In this document: positions 33,318 to 44,838 of the stretch, piece by piece | How positions within the stretch are numbered: the stretch's first letter is position 1 | Layout of the letters: the number at the start of each line of letters is the position of its first letter | Assembly (NCBI GenBank): GCA_033439255.1 | Contig: CM065888.1 | Location: forward strand, 310,001-374,000 | Direction: 5' to 3' | DNA: 64,000 nucleotides | DNA from: Hericium rajendrae | Lineage: Eukaryota; Basidiomycota; Agaricomycetes; Russulales; Hericiaceae | The notes under the pieces: model-generated | Databases searched by the model: none | What the model was told of the DNA's origin: nothing | The model's input: the letters and a program-made list of their open reading frames with translations, nothing else | Translations under genes and position numbers: made by a program

Positions 33318-36300
33318 CTCAACTCAAAACGACTCTGTGCGTAGGGTAAACAGTAAAGACAGATCCTCTTCTTCGTTAGGGGAGACGGAAGAAGAAAGAA
33401 AGGGAACGGGCGGGGGAAAGACCGACGGTGGGTTTGGGTATGAGAGACGGAGGAAGAGAGATGGAGAAAGTAGAAACTTCAGCTCGCCAGAATTTAAGCA
33501 TCCCGGCCCCAAGCGTCGGCAAGTTTGTCGAACGGCGGACAGAGAGGTGCACTGGCCTGGGCAGTCAGAACGTGTAAATGGTTCGGTGCACCTTCACAAT
33601 TCACCCCAGCGTACTGGCGTCCTCATCACACCGCCTATCACAGGGAAAATAGAGTGTTTAGTTCGCGGCCCGAGCGGGCGGGTGCTGAAAAAGCTAAAAT
33701 TACACGGCCCAGCCTTCCTCGTTGCCATGAGTGTGACGTTGAAGCGGAAGATCGAGCCCGCCAAGGGAGCAGGAAGCGGTCGGTAAAGCTGGAAAATAAA
33801 CAGAGTATGGGAAGAAGCCTCGGTTACTAAATTCGGCCTCAGCACTTGCCTCGTATAGGATGTCTCCGTAGCGCCAACCGCGATCCTGCTGCTTGCAAAT
33901 GGATCGTAAGTTGGGATGCTCATGTCCAAGTAGAGACCATCAGAGGTGCATTCAAAGTGAACATGAGCAAAGTACTGATCTCGAAGCTTTCGCATCAGTA
34001 TGCCAGCCGAAGTTGCCAAGACAGGTCGAGCGCGCGCTCCACGAAGCGAATTAGGGTCTGAACTGTGTGTCAACATAATTGGCGTATGGGTTGGGGCGGT
34101 CGGGGAGGCCATGAGCACTCGGGAAGACCGAGCGGCGGCCAGGCTGCGCCCTCTTTACCGACGGTCCGTCGGCGCTTGCGTGCAATTGGACCCGTCTCAC
34201 TGGCAGTTTGATGAACCTCGATGACGCAAGCAATTTAGCTGCGTGCCTGTTTGAAATGCAGCCTTGTTGAAATCAGATCGACTAAACGCGATCTCGCTGA
34301 ACCGTCCCGACAATTCGAATACTCAACTGCAACGAGTTTATGTCCTTCGTACAAAACAGACAGCGGTTCAGCGACCCGTCCTACAGCTGGACGTTCGAGC
34401 TCAAGCTGGGCTTGTGGACGTAATTTTGCGCGCCAAAGTCATACGCACGATGCTCCATGGAGAACACGACCATGCTCACGCGACCTCGAGGCGGCAACGT
34501 TGCAGCGCGCTGACTTGTTAGAAAAAGTCTGCTTGAGGTTCGAACCGTCACTGTAAATCGATGAGATGGAGATTATTGCAAGACCTTCTATGAGCTACTA
34601 AAGCTGTTCGCTGGGCTGGCGCAGCACCTCAGTGTTACAGTACGTGATACCTAGGAAAATCCGCATTGCGTACTTACCCGTGGACGAGACCACGCCTCGA
34701 GCAAGTGGGTATGATCATCGATCCCTATTGATGGTGTCGTGGATCACTTTCCATCAGATCCTTCCTGCCGTAAGATGAAGTTTGATACAAAATGTCCTGC
34801 GAGCCCGTGGTCTGCAGTCAGCCGTCGGGGACAGGAGTAGAAGACGGTGTTATGTTCCTCATGAACCTCAGCGATGTACGGCCAGAGTGCTGAGCGCTGA
34901 TGGCTCGGTTTTGTCGCAGGTCGTCTGCGATTCGCGACCTTCCGAGCGCTTTCTGGAGTCGAGTAACATCGGCAGTGGCGTCTTCGCTGACATTTTACGT
35001 GCTGCAGCAGTGAGCTGTCGTGAGAGCACCGTCACAGTAAAAAGAATGGGACGAACAAACGCAACATCGTGCATGACGCTCAATCTCAATGACACTGGGG
35101 AATCAGTTGTTCGACGAACGATAGACGTCAACTGAGGTAGGCCGAGCGGCATACGGAAGATTATTGCCGAATATTAAAGGCCAGCGTCAGGTTCGTTCCT
35201 TCGCCATGAGTATGTCGACCATGAATCTCATGCTTCATGAGGGATCAAGGCTAAGCGTAGATGTGGCGATTGATACCGCATTGCCTCGGTGATAAAGTCC
35301 ACGCTTCACGAAGGAATCCAGGCGCAGTCATCGTCTGCGCCGATGACAGTCGGATACGGTCATGCGTGCGATGTTGAGAAGATAGCCTGGTAAGGCCCAG
35401 GGCGCGACAGAGACTACACCAGTCCCATACCGGCGTAAGATCGACGCACTCGCCCCATGGAAGAGATTAAGGCCAGGAGAATAGAGTTTTCTGGATTCTA
35501 GAGATCCATCGTTCGAGCCGCGGAAGTGCCGCTGCTCCAGGATCTGCCGACTCACCGCAGTAGCCGCTCCGATCCTGAACAAGAGTGAGCGGAAAGATCT
35601 TGAAAAATCGGAGCGAAAGCTAGGACAGCCCGGCGACGAACAACATTTGATGATTTAAGCGCTGCGAGAGCAGCCAGATCTGCACGCGAACGAGCTGAGC
35701 TGGGAACCGAAGAGCAGGTCTTGATCCTCAAGAAGCCTGTAGCGAACCTCATGAATCATTTGCTAGCGGATCGGATAGCTGAAGTCCGCAGAGCAATAGC
35801 AGGCGGAAAGGCTGCGGATTTGAACAAGAGGATCTCCAAATCGCATATCGGAAACCTCGAAGATCAGTAGGCCATGGTACCGCGTCGTAAGGAGGATCTG
35901 GCAGCCATCCGCAGGTTGCAAGAGCGCGTTCGGCGTCGCGCATACAACAAGTTCAGGACAAGAGGGCATGCGAGAAAGGTAATTCTGATTTTGGATCAAA
36001 ACGACGGGGACCGCGGGCCGCCAGTAGAAAGGAACGCGTGAAGAATTTCGATCGGTGGCGGTGGTGGACGTCGAGAGCACAAGCGCAGACGGAGAGCTGA
36101 AGCGTGCGCATGTTGTTTAAAAGGCAGATGTGAAAGCCATTGCGTAGATGAGTGAGTCAGGAGGAGGATTGGATCAAGGTTGGTGTCTGCAGTGAAGTCT
36201 CTTCAGACACGCCGAGGTTGGATCAACGATACCGGGGTCACGCCACAGTTTTGCTAGTAGATTTCTACAGAAGGCCTCCAGAGACGGACGAGCCTGCGGT

Positions 36301-36926
36301 GTGAAGTGTTGTGTCTTGTCTACTCTGCCTCTGGGAGGCTACTTCACAGCGTAGATGACAAGTTCGGTAGGATTACGGTATGCCGGCCCACAGGTAGGCC
36401 CGAGGACGCCTGCGCAATACTGCAAGTTCGTACAGCGACGAGGTAGCAAGAGACTCACCTCACAATGGCAGACATGGTCAAAAATGAAATTCCGTCTCTG
36501 CAAGGGCGGCACGTCAGTTCCTCGACCAACGAAGGTCTGCTCCGTTCAACGACGACGTGGTTCTCCGTGCACTCACCTGTAGCCTGATTCCTGGCACAGA
36601 TTGCCTGTTACACTCATAGCTTGCGACTTACCTCTATACAGCGCATTAGAGCACCGTAAAGACTGCCCATGCATAAGCAGCGGCTCTCCAACTCACGAGT
36701 CACCGCAGCTTGAGCCCACCGTGGAGGGAGTCGCGGTCAAAGACGCGCTGCGTGATGTGACGCTCATCCCGTCACGCGTCCGCCTCGAATGCGTGTGTGT
36801 ACGCGTCACCGCGTCCAATCCATCCTCATCCCATCCGCCCCGCGCCGTCCCCACCTTCCACCCTCGTCCAACCACCCACCCACCTAAGCAAGTACCCCGT
36901 AAGAAGAAAAAGACGGGCAATCACCA
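33318..36926. other. 3.6-kb gene-poor stretch
   Basis: The minus-strand opening at 33594-34118 (174 codons) has no domain. A helix-rich plus-strand reading at about 35625-35868, with LILKKPVANLMNHLLADRIA, looks coding-like but has no start. It may be an exon of an unrecognised gene or a relic. The rest shows nothing recognisable. Confidence 0.35.
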
Positions 36927-37804
36927 TGGTGCGTTCTCCCGCACATCTGCGTTTCGAGGAGCGGGCTGACCGCACGCGCAGGCAATGCAATATAACGGCG
37001 GCTCCATCGTCGCGATGGCGGGCAAGGACTGCGTCGCGATCGCGTCTGACCTACGGCTGGGAAGCCAGGCGCTAACAGTCGCGACGAACTTCGAGAAGGT
37101 GCGTGCGCCGCGCCGCCGACCGCGGCGCAAGGACGAATGGGCTACTCACGCTTGTGTCGCGCGCAGATCTTCCCCGTGCAGGATAGACTATACCTCGGCC
37201 TCACCGGCCTCGCCTCAGACGTCGCAACGCTGTACGCTCCCCCTCCCCTCCCTTCCCGCGCTGCCCGCCCGCCTGACTGACTGAACCCCCCAGCCGCGAA
37301 CGCTTCCGCTTCCTCACAAACGCCTACACGATGAAAGAATCGCGCGCCATCACGCCCTCCGCCTTCGCGCACCTCGTAAGCAGCACGCTCTACGAGCGCC
37401 GCTTCGGGCCCTACTTCATCGAGCCCGTCATCGCCGGCCTCGAGTTCCACCCCGCGCCCGACGGCAAGGACGGCGTCTGGCGCCCGTACATCGCGGGCGC
37501 GGACCTCATCGGGTGCCTCAACTTCGCGAAGGACTTCATCGTCGCGGGGACGGCTGCGGACAAGCTGTTCGGTGTCGCCGAGGGGCTGTGGGAGCCGGAT
37601 ATGGAGGCGGAGGATCTGTTTGAGACGATTAGCCAGACGCTTATGAATGCGGTCGATCGCGATGCGTATTCGGGGTGGGGCGCGGTCGTGCATGTTATGT
37701 GCGTTTTTCTTGGTTCTGTTTGGATCGTGGAGGCTGATGTGGATGTGTGCTTTAGAACGAAGGACAAGGTCGTGACGAGAACGTTGAAGTCGAGGATGGA
37801 TTAG
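36927..37804 (+). CDS. PUP3: 20S proteasome subunit beta-3
   Basis: This non-catalytic beta subunit sits in the inner ring of the 20S core particle. Five exons are read: 36927-36929 (the ATG alone), 36982-37098, 37167-37231, 37294-37698 and 37756-37804. The protein starts MAMQYNGGSIVAM, then DCVAIASDLRLGSQ, IFPVQDRLYLGLTGLASDV, RRFGPYFIEPVIAGL, LWEPDMEAEDLFETISQTLM and ends VVTRTLKSRMD, as in beta-3 of other eukaryotes. It lacks the Thr-1 of active subunits, as expected. The start codon forms a one-codon coding exon followed at once by a 52-nt intron. Other starts would give a protein lacking the conserved MQYNGG. Confidence 0.95.
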
Positions 37805-38198
37805 AGATTTCTTCTATCGTTGTGGCTGCCGCAGAGCTGACATGCAAATGTTGTAATAATGCAATCTTTTCTGTTCTTTCTGTCTTTGATCTGCATGATG
37901 ACTTGTGCGAGGACTTAGCACCGTGATTTGCGTACAGGGCCACTTGTTGCCTGTGTATCAGTGAGATCTGTTGATAGAACATGTGGTGTTGTAGGCGCAA
38001 ACGTTGCACTTATGACTTACTGCCGAGCCTACGCCCACGACGCAACACAAGAAAAGACCGGTGAATGACTTGCGCATCGACTACTGAATTATACTCATAC
38101 AACGTTCCACCCCTCATAGAGCTACAGATCGCATAAAGGTATCCGAGAAAGTCCACCCAAACCTTTCTAAATCATCTCGAAAAACCGCGTGCGCGTCC
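37805..38198. other. 3' spacer between convergent genes
   Basis: This is the shared 3' region of the proteasome gene (plus) and the disordered-protein gene (minus). AT-rich patches suit polyadenylation, and nothing else was seen. Confidence 0.4.
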
Positions 38199-38889
38199 TC
38201 ATCGCTGGTTCTGCTCCTGGTTGAGCTCCGCCGCGCGTGCCTGCAGCTCTTCGTGACTCTATGTCCCCAAGCTAGATTAGCCTTTACTCATCCCGCAGCA
38301 CCTACAGGGGGGACACATACCTTAGGCGGCGGCAGCTTCTCGGACTGCTCGCGCGTCGGGATCTGGGGGCCGGGCGTGTGGAACGCCTGCGTGGGGCCGT
38401 TGGGCGCGTTGAACCCGCCGCCCGTCTGCTGACGCTGCTCGTCCGCGGGGTCGTTCGTCTTCTGCTCAGACGAGATAGAGACGATCATCAGCATTTCCGA
38501 CATAGGAGGTAACTCAGGGGACTCACAGCGGGGTGCGGCTGAATCGTAAAGTCCTGCCCTTGGCCCGGCTCGACGCGCGGCTGGGTATTCGACGCGGGCT
38601 CCTGTCCGTGCGCATTCGCATTCGCATTCGCATGCACCTTCGCGTCGGCGCTCTGCTCGCGCGAGCGCTCGCTCTCGCTCTCGCTCTCGCGGCTCGCCTG
38701 CGGCTTGAGCTTCTCGACGAAGCCGCCGAGCGACAGCCGCTTCTTCTGCGCGCCCGGCTCCGGCTCGGGCTGCTCGCGCCCGTGCTGCGGCTTGAACACG
38801 TCGAGCACGTCGCCGACGGACGTGCGCTTCTTCTGCGGCTGCTCGGGCTTCCCGTACTGCGGCTTCAGCTTGTCGAGGAAGGAGGCCAT
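38199..38889 (-). CDS. Small disordered protein with FxxKLKPQ repeats
   Basis: The family is not recognised. Three exons end with SHEELQARAAELNQEQNQR at TGA 38199. The N terminus holds three related modules: FLDKLKPQYGKPEQ, VLDVFKPQHGREQP and FVEKLKPQASRES. Between them are KKRTSVG and KKRLSLG, both of which fit a basic-basic-x-Ser phosphorylation consensus of the PKA type. The middle is charged and low-complexity (Ser-Glu repeats, Ala-Asn repeats). The C-terminal half is Gln/Gly/Pro-rich. The whole protein should be unfolded and soluble. A TATA box at 38985-38992 supports a regulated promoter. A stress or scaffold role is possible but is only inference. Confidence 0.7.
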
Positions 38890-38984
38890 CGTGTGCGGGC
38901 GTGTGGTGGGAGGAGTGGAGGGAGGAGGACTAGGGACTAGGGGCGTCGCAGGATGGGACGGTCGGGGCTGCAACGCCTTGGCGG

Positions 38985-38992
38985 TATTTATA
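38985..38992 (-). promoter_or_regulatory. TATA box of the disordered-protein gene
   Basis: TATAAATA on the minus strand lies about 100 nt upstream of the ATG at 38889. Confidence 0.55.
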
Positions 38993-39561
38993 CGGGCGGC
39001 TGGATCTCGCTGCGGATATCTCGCCGTCCAGGCCCTGTCATCTGCGCCATGCGCGTCGCTCCCGTCCCTTCCAGATCCAACGGGCCCGTAGAGGCCGTCT
39101 TTGCATCTCTTTCCATTCTGTTCCCGTCCGGCTTTATCTCGTCCCTCCTCGCCGTGTTTTCCGTGGCGGGCCCCTATCAGGTTGATTGACTGAGCGGCGA
39201 ATTTCCGACGGAGTGCTGGGCGATCGAGTCATGTTTGCTAGGAGCTAGCAATGGATCCGGGGGGCTGACGAGGAGGGCAGCGAGCTCGGTCCCGATTGAC
39301 GTCATCCAAGTACTAGGTGGGCGGGCCGCAGACGGCCCGGTGCGCTTTTGAAGGGGAAGGGCGCGTTGAACGTATCATACCGTCTATAAATCATCTGCGA
39401 ACGAATTGAATACGAGGCTATTTATGAAAGGCTCGATCCAGAGAAAATGTTGACCAATGCGGAAATTTCAGACCACCACGCAACAAACAAAACAAAAAAC
39501 TCAATTCACCGCTCCTCCAATCCATCCATCCAACATGTATCATAAACTACCCCCCCCCTCC
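38993..39561. other. Spacer, no gene seen
   Basis: This is the upstream region of the disordered-protein gene and the 3' flank of the WASP gene. No supported frame was found. Confidence 0.4.
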
Positions 39562-41161
39562 CTAATCCCACTCCTCCTCCTCCTCCTCCTCATCACTATC
39601 CCCCAGCTTCTTATTCCGCTGCAACAGCGCCGCCGCCAACGCAGCCGTCAAATCCCCTCCCCCGCCCCCACTTCCGCCGCTCTCCTCCACGGGCGGCGGC
39701 GGCGGCGGCGTCGCGCTCGCTGTCGAGTCGGTCTTGCGCAGCGTGTGCACGCCCTTGCCCTGGATGCTCGCGAGGAGGTCTCCGCGCCCGGGCTGCGGGG
39801 CGGGCAGTGCGATGGCGGGGGCGGGGGCGCCAGGTGCGGGGGGAGGGGGTGGCGGCGGGGGTGGGGGTGCGCCGCCGCCTGCGGGTGGAGGGGGAGGTGG
39901 GGGCGGCGGGGGCGGAGGCGCACCTCCTCCTGAGGGCGGAGGTGGAGGCGGCGGTGGAGGGGGCGGAGGGGGCGCGCCGCCTGAGGGCGCGGGCGGTGGT
40001 GGCGGCGGGGGCGGTGCACCGCTCGGACGGCCCGGAGGCGGGGGAGGCGGGGGCGGGGCCGCTGCAGGACGGGATGGCGGGGCAGGCGTGCGCGATGGCG
40101 GGGGCGGTGCGCGTGCAGGTGATGGTGCTGCGGGCGGGGGCGGCGGGACAGGAGACGCGCGCGGTGGCGGGGCTGGGGATGCGCGTGGGGGCGGCGCGGG
40201 CGAGGAGCGCGCAGGCGCAGGCGCAGGCGGGGGCGGGGGCGCGGGGGGCGCAGCGCTGGGGACGGAGGTCGTGCGCGCGTGGCTCGGCTGCGGGGGTGGA
40301 GGCGGCGCGTGCGACACGGGGCGGCGCGGCGCGGGGGGCGGGGGTCTCGACTTCTTGCGCTCGACGGCGGCGGCGGGAATGGGCGTCTTCTGCGCGTCGC
40401 GCACGAAGCCCTTGATGAACTCCATGTTCTGCTGGATCGTGCCGGAGTCGACGCCGTGCCGCTCGAGGTCGGTGAGGAAGGTCGTCCAGGAGGGGTCGAC
40501 GCCCGTGCTCGTGAAGCCTTTCTGTTCGTCGTAGCCCATGTGCGCGACGTGCTTGAACTGCGTGGGCGCGCTGATGAGTGATTTGTCGATGCGCGAGCCA
40601 GACTTTTTCTTCGCCGTGCCGGAGGAGGGGGACAAGGCTGTGGATCTCGCTGGAAGGGAATGATATTAGCAACGTGAGGGTAATGGAGGAGAATAAAGGA
40701 CCTCTGGTAATACCTCCGGATATATCCTTCCGCGTCGTAATCTTCTTGTAGAACGTCTTCGCCTCGCCTTCATCCGCGAAGACGACGCCGATCATGCAGT
40801 CCTACAAAACTTTTGATCAGCACATATTCTCATATGGACATGCGATAGCACCTACATCACTCTCGAATGAGTGGAAGAACGGCCGATCCTGCCAGTACTC
40901 GAACCCTTCCCAGAGCTCATGCTCCCACACGACGCCCCGCGTGCCACCCACGTCGACCATGCGCAGGTAGTACGCGCCGCGCGCCTTGTCCGTGACGAAC
41001 ACGAGCGCGCCCTGCAGGCCCGCGTACGCCCATGCGTTCGGCGTGGGATGGGCGTAATAGATGCGCGCGAGCGCGGCGGTATGGATCTTGTTGTGACCCT
41101 TGGGAAGAGAGGCCTTGATTCTGGCTTTGTCGTCTGCGCTGAAGGTGGATTGGGCGGGCAT
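39562..41161 (-). CDS. LAS17: WASP/Las17-type actin nucleation-promoting factor
   Basis: This protein activates the Arp2/3 complex at endocytic sites. Exons 41161-40856, 40801-40714 and 40649-39562 encode 493 residues. The WH1/EVH1 domain covers about residues 1-130 (IYYAHPTPNAWAYAGLQGAL, then WEHELWEGFEYWQDRPFFHS). A clear CRIB motif follows, ISAPTQFKHVAHMG, for Cdc42 binding. Animal WASPs have this motif, while Saccharomyces Las17 has lost it. Next is a very long polyproline region for SH3 proteins and profilin. A WH2-type actin-binding block (GRGDLLASIQGKGVHTLRK) and an acidic tail ending in EEWD for Arp2/3 complete the protein. Domain order is complete and there is no break. Confidence 0.93.
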
Positions 41162-42059
41162 GGTGGGTGGGGTACTGTCTAAATATTCACAGTTCCTGAT
41201 TACCTCGGGCAGCCGATGCCTGTATCGTTAGGTGCTGTTCGTGAGCTGACAGGAGAGAAAGAGACTGCGTGCGGGGAGATGCACGCAGACAGTGGCGAAG
41301 ACAACACACGATGCTTGCCCGGATTAGGCGACGGATGAGGCTGTCATCATTCCGCAGGCGTGAGTCCGCCGGCCGTGCTAAAGCGGTCCGTGGTCCGCCG
41401 CATAGGTCCACCGTCGAGTCGAGCGCTTCGGGTTGGCGCGGGCGTTTGAGGAGGACAACGGGTCTCTCTCGTCCTCCATTTGACCTCCATATTGTGTCGG
41501 TTCTGAAGACCATTTCACTTTCAACAACGTCGACGATGCTGTCACTGTACGCCTGGTGCACCCCAAATGCCGGCTTTTCGAGTTAGCTTGTCTCGCTGTA
41601 TCGTTTCCCCTCAAGCTCGAACACGCTGCACAACATCCGTCACTATGGTGCGCCCTGTCGTAGTGTCAAAATACTGTATAATAAAAGATCGCGCTCAGAA
41701 GAGCGTTTCCTTGCGATATTGAATCAGACAGGTCGCTTATAGACTCTAACATTCCAGATGGCGTCGACTCGAGCAATAGGTCCGGAATACAGCGTTTCTC
41801 TTCTTCTACACAAGTGCTCTACGATGTGTTCGGGTTCTTGTCAATCACGTCAGCATATGCGCGGCGCTCTGTTCTGCGCATGCATGCGACCTGGCCGTAC
41901 ATCATTCAGCATACTGTCTCCTCGACCGCTGTCCTTTTCCTGGCTAACTAGCCATCGTTATAAACGGCTTCCAGATGATCATGGCTGCCATTCTTGATCT
42001 CTGACGTCCGGCACGATCCATATCTATTTCATTCATTACCACTTACTGCATAGCCGATT
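41162..42059. other. Divergent spacer between WASP and the paralogue cluster
   Basis: It contains the promoters of the WASP gene (minus) and of the gene starting at 42060 (plus). Short openings only. Confidence 0.4.
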
Positions 42060-43661
42060 ATGGGCGCGTTATTCTCATGTATGTGCATAGGTGGCCAATC
42101 ATACTCAGATGACACGCGCTCGAGTCCGAGCCGCTTGCATCAGTCCGATCCGTCTCCCGCTGGACTGAGTATGTTCATGTTCTTTGCATTCAAATATTTT
42201 GGTCACGCTGAACTATGGGGCTATAGAAGACTTAGGACCGGAGAAAACTCGTCACGTCAACGGTATGTGTTTATTCGCATCTTAGACATCCACATTTATG
42301 GGTAACCATAGATGGACCTTCTTGCGCCGTGATTGGCGTTGCGAGCCCTCGTCCTCGGCTGCAGCCAATTATTCCGGCAAGTGATAGCCATCCTGGCGAA
42401 CGTGTACCCCGACGTCTCTCAGGTGAGCGGGTTATACATCACTTCGCTGTGGATAAATTGCCTTCATACTGATTCATAGCTCCTTTGTGTAGTGAGTTCG
42501 CAACTTTCTGGTCAAGCTGTCCCTGTCTATCGTGGTTCTCGTGTCTCTCTCGCATCCTCGTGTTTGATAGAGACTCCTTCACATAAGCGTCTACTCCTCT
42601 CAAACAACCTTGGCTCAGCCAAGGTTCGCGAGACAGCACGCAGGCTTCTGCGATATAGCAACCCTGTTGGCAAAATGACTGCAGAGCGCAAATATTGTAT
42701 CTTTTACCTCGCTCTATCTCTACATCCCTCCGCTCGTCACATCTCGTACCAGCCCCAGCCACGAGTTATAGAATCCAAGCCGCAACGACCAGAATCAGCA
42801 TCTTATTCCCTCCAAGATCACCATTCTTGTCTAACAAGGGATGTCAAGGGCGAGGAATGTCTCTTTCACTCAAAAGAGATGCAAATCCGGGCACGGAATA
42901 TGATATCTCTCCTCTGGCTCATTGGATGTGGCCTTGATGGTCGCTCAACGTTGCTCAAGTCCGCATTCCTCGACGGTTTTCATGCTGCCCGTTGGATATG
43001 CGAGGAAGAGGTCGACATCGATCTCGGTGATAAAGTCTATGCGGCTCTTTCGTCAATCACTGTCGAATGGTCTGCACAACTGCTTGAGATTCCATCAAGC
43101 AAGCTTTATCCTTATGATAAGGATGGCCTTGCCCCGCTTGAGGTCCCAGATCGATCCCTCGACGAACCCATATACCTGGATATACCATTAAACAAAGGTG
43201 GAGCACGTGCACTCAACGTGAAGTATGACTATCTAGACCTTCTCAAGCCATCTATCGATGGTCTCACCGCTATACCTACGACCAAACGTACTTGTTTCAT
43301 TGTTCAAGGAATCGCCGGAGAGTTTGGTATCGGCGATGTCAGTGAGCATAATGGTGCATCGGTGAAATGGACAGTAGCGCCTTGCTTCGGTATGCTTTTC
43401 TTTTGGTGTCATAGCATATATGGCCGCTGACGAGCATATATGTTAGATGACGATGAGCGTGCATTAGAAGCTGCACTGTGTGCAGCCCGTCAGAACGCAT
43501 ACGACGCTGAGGCCCCAGCCCGTCAGCGCGCATTTGAAGCTGTGATTGCAGCCCGTCAGCGCGCATCAGAGGCAGAAGGGCGTCGGAAAGCATTAGAGGC
43601 TTCCAAGATCAGACCCAGATATGCAGCCCGTTATCGCAGTGCATATGTGGCCAATCCTTAG
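42060..43661 (+). CDS. Paralogue-cluster protein 1, lipidation-type N terminus and coiled-coil tail
   Basis: The family is not recognised. Exons 42060-42168, 42227-42262, 42312-42422, 42493-43389 and 43447-43661 fit in phase and give 455 residues. The start MGALFSCMCIGG has Gly-2, Ser-6 and nearby Cys-7 and Cys-9, a pattern suited to N-myristoylation plus palmitoylation, so membrane attachment is likely. A disordered Pro/Arg segment follows. The globular part shares motifs with the next two genes: FYLALSLHPSA, then RARNMISLLWLIGCGLD and a final beta-rich block near TCFIVQGIAGEFGIGDV. A short charged tail carries imperfect AARQRAxEA repeats and is probably helical. Relative to its neighbours it has an insertion of about 60 residues after the SLHP motif. 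Confidence 0.68.
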
Positions 43662-44838
43662 TTTACAATGGTACGTAGGCGGAACTCATTCGTCTGACGC
43701 GAAGCTAATCTGTCCTCGTATACGTTAGGCTGTGAACCATGGTTGATTGTCACGCACACTTCGTAGTTTTCTGTATCAGTTGCAATGAATCTGGTCTCGC
43801 AGATACGATGGTGGGTTTGTGATGACGCGATGACGTCCTCACTAGTTTTCGATGCATATCTGGCGTTGTATCAACCTGCAGAGGGACGACGAGATGTGTC
43901 CTTCACTGGATACTATGTTCCTAACACAAAGCAGACAACCCGACGAGGCTCAACCACCCAACCATTGGAACTATGTGTTTGTCTTCCGTCATCTGAATTT
44001 CCATATTGGCAATTATCTATAGGGGTGATCATACCTAATTGAGGCCATTATATCTTTGTTTTACTTCATCTATTGCGACTGATCTCGGAATTGTGTCGAA
44101 CAAACATTGCAGGGTGATTCAGTGAAGGACGGTGGTTGCCTTCATATGGGGGTCTGTCTGAAGGTTCGTGTCTTTTTCTTAGTCATAGCGGGTTTGTACT
44201 GACTATTTATCATAACTGCTGCGTCTCGCCTGCGGAGTCCTGTGAGGTCGCCTAGGCTTTGTTGCACCATCTGGAAATGCATTGACAGTCAGATTCCGAC
44301 CATTGCTCAATGCATCCGGGGGTCGGAATCTTCGTACGCGCGGGGAACATGGGCCCTTCGTCGGATATCTTTTCGAGCCATAAACACCATTCCCCTGCGC
44401 CCCAAATAAGATCGCGATCGGCGCTCTCCGCTATCTCCCCCTGATTTCGGTGTTCTCATGCCTCATGACACTTCCATGGTGATTCCGTGTTCATTCCGTG
44501 AGCTTGTATTTCGGAAAGACGCCCGTGTTCTGATCCTTTCTCGCGACGAGATTAGAAAGGGAACCTAGATACTGGTCGCACTCTCTGACGATCGTGTCTA
44601 TTGCCATCTAGCATTTGCTGTCTCGTCTGGCCAGCTTAGCGAACGAGTCGTCCTTAGTGCTCACTCTACGCTTGCATCCTGTTTTAGAGGTCCTTGATCG
44701 CGGTTTAGGCTGTTCGTACCCTCCTGCTTATGCGCGTACTCATCTCACTGACACAACCTCGCATTTTCAGGTCTATCGCATCGTTTCGCACCCAGTTGAT
44801 ACCTCTAGCTCCAGTCACTGTTCATCGCACCATTATCC
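43662..44838. other. Spacer inside the paralogue cluster
   Basis: A plus-strand opening at 43785-44042 has no supporting signal. The remainder is the promoter of the gene at 44839. Confidence 0.35.

Noticed and set aside
39734-40534. Glycine-rich plus-strand opening
   Set aside because: It is the antisense shadow of the WASP polyproline tract, since Pro codons read as Gly on the other strand.
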